NCBI GenBank assembly: GCA_039881045.1
Contig: JAYWVB010000005.1
Location: 434,001-498,000, forward strand
Source of the DNA: Chaetomium olivaceum
Lineage: Eukaryota; Ascomycota; Sordariomycetes; Sordariales; Chaetomiaceae
Length of the DNA: 64,000 nt
Direction: 5' to 3'
This document shows positions 1-11,669 of the stretch, piece after piece. The notes under the pieces were generated by a model. That model was not told the DNA's origin, did not search any database, and was given only the letters and a program-made list of their open reading frames with translations. Position 1 is the first letter of the stretch. The number at the start of each line of letters is the position of its first letter. Made by a program: the position numbers and the translations under genes.

Positions 1-3000
1 CAGCACATTGGCGTTAAGGCGGGCTTGGCGGCGAGGTGAAGTGGACATGGGGTGTTGGCGGAGGAAGATGGGCAGCTCCCCCAGCCTAGTGCTGATGCCG
101 GTGTACTTCTGTTTCGGCGGGGGTGGCATGTGGGCGGCGCAGGTACCACGATAAGTATAAAAAGTCTCATGCATGGAAGGCTTCTGTGCATCTTCCATGC
201 ATATTTCTTCTCTTGGTGGGTGGTGCCGCAACACGACGCCCCTGCATGGGGGAGGGCGCGGCGCAGACGCCTCAAGAGCTCACCGTGCCGCCCAATGCTG
301 TCCCCCACTGTCCCCATCAGGTCGCAGAGACGCGTGCCGTCAAGTGAAACATTGGCCCACAACTCCTAAAGAGCCAATAAACATCTTGCGCCGCCCCCAT
401 CAGCCATGTGGCCAGTGCGGGGAGGGACTTGAGGGAGTGTTGCATGCATGGCCCAGCTTGGCCCAGCTTGGCCCAGCGTCATGTAGCTAAGGTTTTCCGG
501 GCTTCAATGTTCTGACACTTCTGGCGGCGGCACATGCGGGGAGCAAGAAAAATCCCCCGCCTGCCAACCACACGACGCGCTCATCAACTTCCATACCACG
601 GTACAGAGAATGCAGATCGCCCTCCCGAGACCCGGAGCCAGGGATCTGGTTCGCATGCCTGACGGCTTTGGCAACCACTGCAACCAGAGGGGTAACCACT
701 GCATTGACCGCAACGAGAGGGGAGAGGGGCAAGCAGGCTGCCGGGGAAGATGGCGGGATTTGACAAGTGTCGACTTGGCGCGCATAATAATTTCCTTCTA
801 GAAGGCTTCCATGCATACGCCGTGGTGTTGCATTCTGGGGCAGAGCGAATTATGTTGTGCTTGAGGTGCGGTGGTGGGTTTGTTTGCAACTTTGCGTTTC
901 TGATGAGCCTGGGTCCGGGACTGGGATGGAGTTTGGTCGACGAACCAAGGGCTGGGAGCGGAATGGCCGAAGAGCGGATTCCCCACAACGTACGGCCGAC
1001 TCGGTTGTCGGCGAGCCCGTCGAACTCCACATCTGCCTTTGTCAGGCGCGGGGGAATGAATGCCACGAGGCTATCTATCGACTTCAAATGTTTCCTCCGA
1101 TGCTCCCTCCAAACGAAGCGAGCGATGGATGGAACGCGGTATGGTCGGTCGCTCGGTGGCATAATCGAAGGGATCCTAGCACGCTGCACGCTAAACAAAA
1201 AGGAAAAGAAACAACGAGCACCTCATTGGGTGTCTCGCGCTCGAGCCCGGCGGATGTGGAAGAATGTCGGTCGGTCGACTGTCGAGAGTGGCCGCGATCG
1301 GAGTGTGTCGGTGGGTGCCGCGCCTGGCTATGAGTGATTGCTCGGGTGGTCCGCCGATCGAAGGATCAACAACCAACAAACACGGAATAATTACCAACCT
1401 GGCACCTCCTAATTGAATTCAAAATGATGGCATGTCGAGGCGGTGTGTTTCTGCAACTGAGCGGAATGAGCGGAGGCAGACCCAGGACACCATCCGACAG
1501 TTCGATGGCTGCCTTTCGCTTTTTTGATGTGCAGAATCGGGTGCCGTTAGATGCCCTTCCGATGCGGTGCATGGATCCATGAATGCTCGAGTGAAGGTGA
1601 CGTGGTTAGATTTCTGGTTGTCCGTTCCTGGAAGCGGGCTTCTGTTGGCCACCTTGGGCGAGGCGCCTGCAGGTAACAAGGCAGGCGCCGCCTAGCCAGC
1701 AAACAAAATCCTGCCCGTCATGGTAACCTGGAAGTGAGCAGAACGCCCCAGCCAGCCCGGACCTTCCTGTTTCCCTTCTACCAGCACTGACTTCATTATT
1801 GCAGCCCGGAGCCTGCAGTAACACGTTGAATCCCGGTAATTCTCAATCGAACACGACGAATACCAGGCCAACGATGATATTCAGCATCACACCTCGTGAA
1901 TACTTACAGAATCTCAGCCCTTACTAAAAACTCAGACAATCCTTCCTTTTGTTTCGTCGCTACATATAGCCATTGAACCCCTTATGATCGACAATGGAGG
2001 GCACAGGGTAGCAGCGGGAGCTTCGGAAACAAAGCGCCAATGTGGCGTTTGTGCTGGCGCATGCGAGGGAGGGTGATTTCGACTGACCATTACCCATCGG
2101 CACCGATGCCGACATGTTTGGTCAAGCATTCGGGTACGGTTGGCCTAGGTACTCCGATTGGTGCTATCGTTTACGCCAATTCAAAGCCAGGAAGCTCTGG
2201 GGTGAGGTGTCGGTGCGCGTTTAACTACAGGTAGGTACATGTACCCACCTAACCACCAAGAAATAGTGAATAACATTGCCATGACAACTACCTGGTATAA
2301 GACTGTTTGATAAACGATGCTTATAGATCATCTAGTTTCATCGGTGAGTTTGAGTTGCCTTTAATCCTTTGAAGCATATTTTATAGTATGTAACCCTCGG
2401 CAGACTTCAGTCGCGCGGTCAGTTTCAAAAGCGTTTGCTGTGCCGTCGTTGCACGACTCGCTTGACCACACGTTATTACCGGCCTCGAGGCCCACCATCT
2501 CCAAATTGCTGCCTGTTTCCTGGCCCAGCTTGAATGCTGTCAGCGTCACAGTTCTCTAGTAAAGACGACCGTCGCACCGCAGCGGCTCCATATTCTGCCC
2601 CCCACTCACGAGTGCCCAGGAGGACGACACAAACCCCCGACTACAACAGTCGTTGAACTTAGCTATCTCGGCCGCAGACTCAGGGCGGTTAGCACACTCG
2701 CCATTTTTGACGAGGGTAGCAGTGCCAAGCAAGGCCCATGTTGCATACGCCTTTCAGTGCGGCGCCCAGGACGCAGTGGTCGGTGTTCACCTTGAGCCAA
2801 AACTGGTAGAACCCGCCGCTCACTTAGTGGACATCGAGACATGGCATCGGCTCCCCGAGATCTCGTACACCGGCTCCTGTAAACTTAGAACCTGACCCAG
2901 GCAGGGACACTAAGAGGGACCCGTCCAAATCACTTTATTTGTCTTGCTCGGTATACTTATCCTTTGCTCAGCCTTTGCTACCTGGATTTCTCGGTCATTA

Positions 3001-4291
3001 TTTATGCGTCCCACCTTACTATTGGTCCCAAATTGGGCATCACGTATCTGCGCCCGGTCTCCCGCATGAGGGAAAACTCCCAATCAAAGGGCCTCTCTTA
3101 CCACAACCCAAATACGCTGTTCACATCAAGACGGAGAGCCTATCATATAATTGGTCGGTCTTCATTCTGCTCTCCGTGGAAAGCGATGACACAAAACGGT
3201 ACCTGGGGGGGCAAATCTCTGGGTCCGGTGACCCTCGGTCCCGAGTCGGGGGGCTCGAAAGAGCCGAGGGTAGTCAACCAGCACAGACAACCGGCCCGGG
3301 CCACGTCAGCGTTCAGCAAACTTGACCTCATCAACTGGGGCAACTTTGATATCTTGTTGTCGGTTTGTGGCAAGACAAGGTCCTGCGCCGATGTGGCGTC
3401 ACGGGGGTTCGAAGGTTTATTATCTAGGTGCTTACATGTGTCGTCAACTACTTGACCGGCATGGGGCTTGCGGATAGCAATGACTTATGTTCTAGACACC
3501 TGGTCATACTCGAAGATGACCTAGGTCGTCTTACGTCGCCGTCTAAGTACCTAGGCAGGTGAGATCGCCAATGCGGTCGACCTCTGAACGTCCCGAGTCC
3601 CGAATAGTAAAACGACGCAACACTAGCTCTATTGTCAGCCATTACTGTAGCCAGATTATGGCTATGTATTGGGCAAATCTCGGACTTTTGGACTAGTGAA
3701 AGATTCGATGGGGCGAACTAGTTTCCATTGACATTTGATGTACATGACCGAAACACTTGACTACACCCTATAATTGTTTCTATTATCGTATTTGCGGGGC
3801 TGCTAACCATAATAGCGTTTACTGCGAATGCTAGTTGGGATGTAATTCGCCCTTAGGCCGTCACCCATGCATCGGATGGGCCTGAATCGAGTCTTTTGCC
3901 ACTCTACGACTCCTGAAGATGACATATCCTCCTCTCATTGCCTCTGAGGGGATGGTCAGGCACCTAAGGAGCACATAACCCGAGGTCAATAGCTCGATCA
4001 GATACAACGAACAGTAAGTTACGAAACAGGCATAGTCATATATTAAAACCCAGACTTAACCGAGGTAGGCTGTCTCCCCATGGCGGGAATGCAGTTAAGG
4101 GGGCTTTTACACAACTTTAGGACACATTTATAGACTGAAACGCATTTTGACGAGGGGGTATGGTGACTCAATAAAGATGAACACCTACGACCTCGTCAGC
4201 AGTCTTGCTTTGCTGGATGAAAGCTCTGCCAACCATATACAAGAAGTTAACAACCCCCGCCACCGGGTGAACATGCTATACACCCAGAAAC
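1..4291. other. Long gene-free stretch
   Basis: No open frame here reads like a conserved protein: the frames are short, overlap on both strands, and lack domain motifs or credible splice structures. Small structures seen are an 11-bp perfect inverted repeat (169-179 against 192-202), a GGCCCAGCTT run near 452-476, and TACCTA/TAGGTA-type motifs near 2229 and 3548. No tRNA or rRNA was recognised. Confidence 0.6.
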
Positions 4292-5689
4292 TCAAGGCGT
4301 GCATTGGCTGTACCACTCGTTCAGCACCTTGCAGCTGCCCTGGGCACAACCGGTCGGACCGCTATACCCATTACCACCGCACTGTCCCCAGAGCGCGACA
4401 GTACCACCGTTGCTACCACCACCGTTGTTTCCGCCACCATTCTGACCACCGCCCAGAATCCCAAACCACTTCAGCAACTGCTCCTCATTCACCGAGGGCG
4501 AGTGCCCCACGCCCTGGCCCACAAACCCCTGCAACTTGACGCCATCACCGCCATAAACCTTCTGCGTCCAGCCGCTCGACGGCACGCCGGCCACGTCCTT
4601 GGTGTACTGGACCTCCAACACATCGGACCACTGCTTGAGGGCCTCCTCGCCGCAGCGCGGCAGCACCAGGCCGTCGGCCAGGCCGTGCGTAATCTGCATG
4701 CGCGGCCGGCGGCCGGTGTAGCCCGGATACGCGTTCCGCACCAGGTTGCCCCACTCCTGGGGCGTCTTCTGCATGCCCTGCGCGCAGGTCTGGTTCTGGC
4801 TGGGCGGGTGTGGCGGATGGGGCGCCTGTGGGTTGGGGGAAAAAAGAGGGGGTGCGGGCCTCGGTCAGCAATGGTCCTCTGTTCTATTTTCCGCGCGCAA
4901 AACAATGGAGGATAAACCCGCCGAATGCAGTGGGTGTGGGGTGTGAGTGGGGGGGGAGGTGGGAGGTGGGAGTCAGAGGCGGCCGGCCGGTCTGCTGCGC
5001 CGCTGCGGATGAGGGGGATGGCCAAATTTATTGCCATCTCTCAACTCCCATTTTTTTTCACCAATGTTTTACTCTGCCACGTGGGATTGGAGACTTACCC
5101 TGGAAGCAACCAAAAGCAACACCGGAATAAGCGGCGCCGGCCTCAAAAACATCCGGGTAGGATCCGGCCATGACGTTGGTCATCATGCCGCCAGACGAGA
5201 AGCCCATGACGTAGACGCGCTCGCGGTCGCCGCTGTACTTGTCGAGCGTGTAGTTGACCATGCTGATAATGCCGCCCGCGTCACCGCCCTGGCCGTGCGT
5301 CAGGCTGGCCGGGTTGTGCACGTCCCAGCAGTTGCTCATGTGCGGCGTGCTGGGGTACACCAGGATGAAGCCATTGCTGTCGGCGTACGAGGGGAGCTTG
5401 GTCCCGCCGAACCACTGCTGCCCACTGCCGCCGCAGGGGTGGAGCTGTTCGGTGCGTTGCGCTTGTCAGCACGGCGCGGCACGGTTGTGGGTGTGAGTGT
5501 GGGTGTGGAACGGGTGCGGCGCTTGCTTACCGCGACGATGATGGCCGGGTTGGCTGCCACCTTATCCGGGACGTAAATGAACATCTGGATGTTGGTCGGG
5601 TTGTCGCCAAAGCTGTTGACCTGCTGCAGCGAGGCAGCGAGGCCCGTTGCCGCCGTGGCGGCGAGCCCAAGGAACGTCCGAAGAAACAT
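4292..5689 (-). CDS. Secreted CE1 acetylxylan/feruloyl esterase with C-terminal CBM1 (frame conflict at intron 2)
   Basis: A plant cell wall esterase: the CE1 family removes acetyl or feruloyl groups from xylan outside the cell. The start at 5689 gives a signal peptide (MFLRTFLGLAATAATGLAAS). Exon 1 is 5531-5689; exon 2 begins at 5444 with HPCGGSGQQW. The nucleophile motif is GFSSGG, followed by the acidic residue in HGLAD and the histidine in GVGHS. A Gly/Asn linker leads to a carbohydrate-binding module 1 with the usual cysteines (WGQCGG to YSQC) just before the stop. Intron 1 is 5445-5530. Intron 2 has a canonical GTAAGT donor (exon end 5099), a TGCTGAC branch site and a CACAG acceptor (exon 3 starts 4825), but joining these shifts the frame. 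The canonical join reads GAPSATP, while the conserved continuation NQTCAQG is in another frame. A donor 26 nt downstream (exon end 5073, GTAAAA) restores one frame of about 354 residues but adds non-family residues. The gene is therefore either mutated by one base near 4785-4815 or spliced unusually. Acetyl versus feruloyl specificity cannot be told by eye. Confidence 0.82.
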
Positions 5690-6742
5690 GGTGGCCGATA
5701 TAGGTTTGGTGCGACGGGTTTCTGAGGACAGCTTGACTAGCTAGGGAATCTGAAATGGAGGTGACTATGCTTGCTCGGTGATATATACCACAATCCGCAG
5801 CGACGCGTGCACGCTCATCCCCCACTCCGTCTCCTTTGCTTCGCTCTACACTACCGAGAATCCTCGAACCATGGCAATGAGATCGGCAACCCAGGATCGG
5901 CCGAGAAGACAGAAGAAAGCACGGAGTTGTTCTGGATTACTTCCCCTTTCGGCGTCCGTCCCGAAGCCGAGGCCCCGCTAAGGCGGGTAAATTGCACGAC
6001 GCAACCTCGTGTGCGGTTGAGCCGCGTAATAAACCCAGATCGGAGCTTATCTGCGTAGCATAAAGTGGTTCCTGCTGCGAATCCCCGGAACCAATGCACG
6101 TCGGCAGAGAAGGTCGGCAACCGGATCTGGGGTAACGGTTTGTTGGGGAAACGCGACGAGGCCTTGATGAAGCCCAGACTGCCCAGTGCAACCGCAGTGC
6201 AAACAAACCAGGTGCTGGGGAACCTGCAATATGGGGCTGTTCCAGATATAGCGTTCACCGAGTACGTCATATACTCGGGGGCTACAAGCGCTCCAGTGAT
6301 AAGTTAATACTCCGCATAGTATTAGCGGGTATGTTCAGGTCTGCATGACATACGCAGAAGGCAAGTAAACAGCACCTGACTCCGGAACACAAAACCAGCC
6401 ATGTGTAGTGTATAAGCGGTAAAGTCCTCGATAAGACTAGACTTCCCGTTCAGGTAAACACTTCGTGCGCCCATGCAAGTAGCCCCGTTCGTTTGCGTTT
6501 CTCAAACCTGTCCGGATACCCACAGCACAGTCACCCTCGATGGCTCCAACGAAGAAAGCTTAACCTGACCTCAGCCAAAGCATATCCCACACCAATATTC
6601 TCTCTAGTCGTCTTTTGAAACCAGCGCGCCCCTGTTAACAACCAGCCACCGTCTCCACATGTCATATCATCCACCAACTACCTTCCAAGCGCCGTACAAA
6701 ACAACCCACACAACCCCCATACCGCCTCTCCCATAGACCCGT
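5690..6742. other. Intergenic, esterase promoter side
   Basis: Upstream region of the CE1 esterase and downstream region of the secreted-protein gene. No coding frame, RNA gene or repeat could be supported. Confidence 0.5.
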
Positions 6743-7490
6743 CTAAACAAGTAGGTACAGTACATGTACTAACACCCATACCTCAGAAACACCCCCACTC
6801 CCCCATCCCCGCCCTGCAAACCCCCCCCCCCCCCTCTCGCCCACCACCCCCTCAAACCGAAAACAAACCACCCCACCACCACTACACGCAAAACTATTCA
6901 CCACCACCGCGACCGCCCCCATCTCAAACCTCGCCGTACCCACCAGCGACCCGGCATCCGCCCCGTCCAGTGCATGCACGTCGACGGTCGCCGCGCCACT
7001 GACGTGTGCGTCGGGCGACGACAGGTCCAGCGCGAGCGTGCAGGAGCCGCTGCCGTCCGTGGAGGAGGAGGACGAGGTGCCGGTGGCTGAGGGCGGTGGG
7101 GCGAAGCAGAGTTCAAGAGGGGGTGGGTGGGAAGTCGAGAGCGCGCCGGGTGTTGGTTGCGTTGTCGCCGTCCGTGTCGTAATCTGTGCTTTGGCCGTCG
7201 TCTTGTCCGTTGTCATCGGGGTTTTGGGAGGTGGAGGAGTTCGCGGGGGTGATGGTGATTTGGATGGGGTAGGGTGGTTCGGTGCCCCTGGGGGGAGGCG
7301 CGGGGGTTGGGTAGGCGATCGGGCAGTCGGACCGGAGCAGATGCTTGCACGGTAGAAGGGAGCGGTTGGCTGCGCCAGAGGGCGCGGCCGAGATTGTTGG
7401 GATGCATAGGAGGAGTTGGAGAGGTATCGAGAGGTGCATGATGGGATGTCTGGAACGGTCACTTGAGGACGGCTTGTTGATACGTGCCAT
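6743..7490 (-). pseudogene. Small secreted protein of unknown function, frame-broken
   Basis: Not recognised. From the start at 7490, or the internal ATG at 7439, the product begins with a clear secretion signal (MHLSIPLQLLLCIPTISAAP) and a proline/serine/threonine-rich region. The first frame stops at 7113. The C-terminal half, which looks like a folded cysteine-containing beta domain (LELCFAPP, SGSCTLALDL, VNSFACSGG), lies in a different frame that is open from upstream. No GT-AG pair joins the two; the break sits in a C-rich run near 7110-7135, so one base is probably missing. The C-terminus then runs through a 14-C homopolymer (6821-6834), translated as glycines, so the natural stop is uncertain. 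The sequencing consensus may be wrong at either run, or the gene may be dead. It is divergent from SDA1 and about 0.9 kb away. Confidence 0.5.
6821..6834. repeat. C14 homopolymer inside a coding region
   Basis: Fourteen consecutive C on the plus strand (G on the coding strand) within the C-terminal part of the small secreted protein gene. Confidence 0.95.
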
Positions 7491-8400
7491 ATCGAAACGA
7501 TACTACTGGCGAGATGCTGAATGAACTTCGATTTGAGAATGTTAGAGCCGGGGCGGCCGCTTTATATGTGTTTTGAAGAAGATAAAACCAACACCAAGAC
7601 TGGGCCGGAGAAGAAAACAACCCGATCACATCGCCCCAACTTTGTTAGGCAACCGGTATCTGATTGATCAGATGTCGGTACTGGTGCGAATATCATAGGG
7701 TCCAGGTACATACTTTCTTCGGTTATCGGACCCCGTCGCCGCGCTCTTTCAAGATGTGGACTCAACAGGGTGAACGATACCTATCTCAAGTAGGTAGGTG
7801 CCTTACGAACGACTTCAAGCGCTGGAGGCGGAGTCGGACTCCTGTTCAGAAGCCCGGGGATGAACGGCCAGTTACTAGGTAGTGGTGTTTCTCTCCGACT
7901 TTCGGGTCCATTGGCCGCTGTAACCGACATATACATCGGTACTTCGGCGACATGAGCAGCGCTGGGGCTTCGACGACAGCGCCATGCTCGTTCGGAGGGC
8001 TGTTTGGACGTCACAGTAGGCAAGATCCCAAAGTCCCGAATTCCCTGTTTGCATCTGATTTTCTCCGCGCATTCTCTCAACGTCATTTTCAACGCCTTTC
8101 AAATGATGGGGTAGCGCTAAGAATCTCGCGCGACTGATCTGATGTCGAGAGGCCGGATCCAATTCCCGGGCTTTGGTTTGTGATTGGGGAGGGTTCCAAA
8201 GAGACGGGACGAGAGACCCGCCCTTCCAATTGTGGTGCCAAGGTTGGCTCCTTGGGTGCTCACACAGTTGCCCCGCATTCCCGAGGACCCACTGAAAAGT
8301 AGCGATAACGATAACGAGCAGCTGCAGGAAGGACAGGAAAAATCTCGGTTGACGACAGGCTGTGGAAGGATCCAATAACCGCCAAACAGCAGTCGACAAG
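7491..8400. other. Divergent intergenic region upstream of SDA1
   Basis: Lies between the minus-strand secreted protein gene and plus-strand SDA1. It contains a TAGGTAGG motif near 7790. No gene is recognised. Confidence 0.5.
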
Positions 8401-10739
8401 ATGGTCAAAAGAAAGGTCGCCGCGCTAGAAAAGGTCGAGGCTGACTTGGTCAATCTTCAGTACAAGATTAGGAGAGATCCGAGGTTTGTTCCCTACCATT
8501 GCCTTTCGTAATCCGCAGCAATCGCTGACTGAAGCCGCAGATCGTACGCCCAAGAATTCCACGACCAATGGCTCACCTACGATGCGCAACGCCAGATCTT
8601 CATCTCCTCCCCCTCGACCGTCTCAAGCGAAGATACCAAGAAGTTCCACGATCTCGTTGACCTCGTAGCCCACGTCGCAGACCTTTACCCCGAGCTCGCC
8701 GCCCCGTATCCCGACCACCTTAAGGAGCTCCTAAACCAACACCATGCGACCCTCCATAAGGAACTGCGCGAGAAGGTGGTGGGGAGCTTGGTGCTGCTGC
8801 GGAGGAAGGACGTGATTGACTCGGCTAGCCTGCTGACGACGCTCTTCCCGATCCTCATCTCGACCCCAAGCAAGACCCTGCGGTCGCTGCTGTACACCAA
8901 GATCATTAGTGATTTGAGGGAGTCAAACTCTAAGACAACAAACCACCGCCTCAACCGGACCATTCAAACTGTGCTGCACAACCTCGTCACCTCGGACCGC
9001 ACCTCGACCAAAGGCATGTGGGCCACGCGCATCACCCGCGAGCTGTGGCGCCGCCAGATCTGGACCGACGCGAAGCCGTGCGACGTCATGAAGGAGGCCT
9101 GTCTTAGCGACAACGAAAAGGTTGTCATTGGTGGCGTGAGGTTCTTCTTGGGCGGAGACAAGGAGCGGGAGGAGCTTGAGGATGAGTCGAGTGACGAGGA
9201 TATCGACATCAAAAAGGTCAAGCACCAAGGAACCATCAACAAAAAGACAAAGAAGCGCCAAAAGGCGTACGAGAAGGCAGTCGATAAGATTAAGAAGTAG
9301 GTTGTGTTCTCCCCCGATTTTGCCCCTGCCTATCATTAACCTAGAACAGGCACGATCGCAAAAAGAATGCACCGCATCCCCTGAACTTCTCAGCCCTCCA
9401 TCTCATTCACGACCCCCAAGGGTTCGCCGAGAAGTTGTTTCAGAAGCACCTGCAAAACACCAAAAACAGGTTCTCGCTCGAAAACAAGCTGCTCATCCTG
9501 CAGCTTGTGACTCGTCTTGTCGGCCTGCACAAGCTCACCATCATCTCGCTCTACTCTTGGTTTGTCCGGTATCTGACGCCGAAGCAACTGAGTGTCACAT
9601 CATTCTTGGCATCACTGGCCCAAGCAACACACGACCTAGTGCCTCCAGATGTCATTGAGCCATTGGTGGTCAAGATTGCCAACGAGTTCGTCTCGGAAGC
9701 GTCAGCCGCCGAGGTGTGCTCTGCTGGTATCAACGCCATCCGGGAGGTGGCTCTTCGGCAGCCCCTTTGCATGACCGAGACCCTTTTGCAGGATCTTGTT
9801 TTGTACCAGAGGAGCAAAGACAAGGGCGTGGTGATGGCGGCGAAGGGTCTGCAGTCTCTTTACCGCGAGGTGTACCCTGAACTTCTGCAAAAGAAATACC
9901 GTGGAAAGCAAGCTACCATGGGTCTGCGGTCGGGGGCCGTCAAGCAGCGGCGGTTTGGTGAGACAGAGCAGGGTGGTATTGAAGGTATCGAGTTGCTTGA
10001 GCAGTACAAAGAGGAGCAGAAGAAGAAACAGGAGGAGCAGGCGCTGGAGAATGGGGATGCTGAAAAGAAGGACGACGACGAGGAAGACGACGGTTTCAAC
10101 TCGGACGAGTGGGAGGTCGCCTCCACCGACAGCGAGTCCTCTGGCGGGTGGATTGACGTCAGTAGCGACGAAGACGACGACGAGCCAGCCAAAAAGAAGC
10201 GCCGGAAAGAAGGCGACGGTGACGAGGCCCCGGAGCTCGTCGACACTGAAGCAGGCGCGGCGGAGGCTGAGCTCAACCGCATCTCCAAGCTCGCTACGAC
10301 CTCCATCCTCACCCCCGCTGATCTGGCCAAACTCGAGGAGCTCCGCCGCGAAGCCAAGATCGACAAGGCACTCGGCCGCACCTCGAAGCGCAAGAAGGAG
10401 CTCATCGACAAGCACATCGAGGACGGGCTCACGGCCGACGACATTGAGCTGCCGGCGCAGCTGGGCAAGAAGACGACCAAGGAGGAGCGGGTGGCGCTGG
10501 CGCGCGAGGGCAAGCCCGGCCGCGAGGAGCACAAGTCGACGCAAGCCATCCGCCGGTCCAAGAAGGACGCCGAGGGCAAGAGTACGACCAACAAGGAGAA
10601 GGCCCGCAAGAAGAACTTTTTGATGACCATCGGTAAGGCCAGGGCCAAGAACAAGAGGAGTTTGGTCGAGACGAGCAAGACTATGAAGGCGCATATCGCG
10701 AGGAGTAAGAGCGGTGGCCGTAGGAGGAACGGGGCGTAA
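8401..10739 (+). CDS. SDA1: SDA1, 60S ribosome biogenesis and export factor
   Basis: Nuclear/nucleolar protein required for 60S pre-ribosome maturation and export and for passage through Start in yeast. Three exons: 8401-8483, 8541-9296 and 9350-10739. Joined they encode 742 residues, close to the usual size of the family. The N-terminal part (MVKRKVAALEKVEADL, then FHDQWLTYDAQRQIF and LLRRKDVIDSASLL) matches the NUC130/3NT-type repeat region. Next come a conserved middle (MWATRITRELWRRQIW), an acidic DEE/DDD-rich stretch around residues 420-480, and a basic C-terminus (KNKRSLVETSKTMKAHIARS), which is the SDA1 domain signature. The second intron donor must be GTAGGT at 9297; the neighbouring GTTGTG would leave an in-frame TAG. 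No frame breaks. Confidence 0.95.
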
Positions 10740-11520
10740 TAGGTTCAGCGTTGCAGAAATCTTTGCATATTTGGTAGCACTCCCAATATCTACCTAACCT
10801 ACCTGCCTCGATGGGTCTATGGACGTTCGGTTTTTTCCTATTTGCATGTCGCTGAGTCAATGTTGATTGTTGATGCCGCAGGCTTTGATCAAGTGTGGTT
10901 CACTAATACGCCAGCAACGCATTGTCAATTTAAGGATGGTAAGTTAAAACTCGATAGGACCTACAAGGTGATGGTGCTTGCTGACTTGGGTTTAAGCTTT
11001 GCGAGGAGGGGTTTGCAACCTTTCAATCGTGGTTAGAAGCCAACGTCCTGCCCCTACCAGGCTCACGGCGGCAGAAGGAAGCAGAGTGAAACCCTCACTA
11101 TCGATGGGCGGGATAACCGCCCCGGACGGATGGCCAGCATGGATTATTCACATGCTGGGCCGCTCGTAGGTCGGAACAGCAGTTCTTATTACGGGCTGCC
11201 AAGTCCTTAATGCCCGAGACAATGGAATTTGAGACAAATTGCTTGTTTTACGTCACTTGGGACGTAGGAGAACCGCCGTAGGATCCCTGGCTTGCAGGTG
11301 ATGTGTAAAGGTAGGTTGAAGCGAACATGGTTCTGTAGCCCAGTTCAAGGTTGTCTGGTAATCATGCGATTAGGTTAAATGCTAGTCGATCTTGAAGCGG
11401 CCGTGGATGTTTACGTATCCAGCACTCCTTCATGGCGATTTCGCATCCTGACCCCCTAAGCCCCCCCTGAGGAAGCGGGTCCCCCTTCCTCCTCTCCGCC
11501 TCCCTCACCAACGCCGTGGA
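10740..11520. other. Intergenic after SDA1
   Basis: Downstream region of SDA1 with CTACCTAACCTACC near 10790. No supported gene. Confidence 0.5.
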
Positions 11521-11594
11521 CGCGATCTTCGCATACCTATTGCCCTTGAGAGAGAGGTATAAGAGCGACGTCTTAACCGTTGGACCACGGGAGT
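11521..11594 (-). pseudogene. Truncated tRNA-Ile(UAU) gene copy, 3' part missing
   Basis: Minus-strand copy of the intact tRNA at 17096-17191. The acceptor 5' strand (ACTCCCG), D-arm, anticodon region and intron are nearly identical, with single changes in the D-loop and in the intron. The match stops after GATCGCG, at the beginning of the T-arm, so the B box, T-loop and 3' acceptor strand are absent. It cannot be expressed as a normal tRNA. Confidence 0.82.
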
Positions 11595-11669
11595 TTAGCC
11601 TTCCACATAAAACTTTGGAATTATGTACCCTGCTTACGTATACCCCCAACCCTGGCTCGTGCGCCCCCC
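11521..11669 (-). repeat. Segmental duplicate of the tRNA and its 5' flank (copy 1)
   Basis: About 149 bp, nearly identical by eye to 17024-17169. It includes about 75 bp upstream of the tRNA as well as its first two thirds. Because the non-transcribed 5' flank is included, duplication was at DNA level rather than through a processed RNA. Confidence 0.85.

Noticed and set aside
584..1337. Overlapping open frames of 150-200 codons on both strands
   Set aside because: They overlap one another in several frames, lack domain motifs and splice structure, and are what GC-rich non-coding DNA gives by chance.
3395..3425. GGGGGTTCGAAGG resembling a tRNA T-loop
   Set aside because: No acceptor, D or anticodon stems can be built around it.
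9702..10694. 330-codon minus-strand frame opposite SDA1
   Set aside because: It is an antisense shadow of the strongly biased SDA1 exon 3 and has no independent homology.
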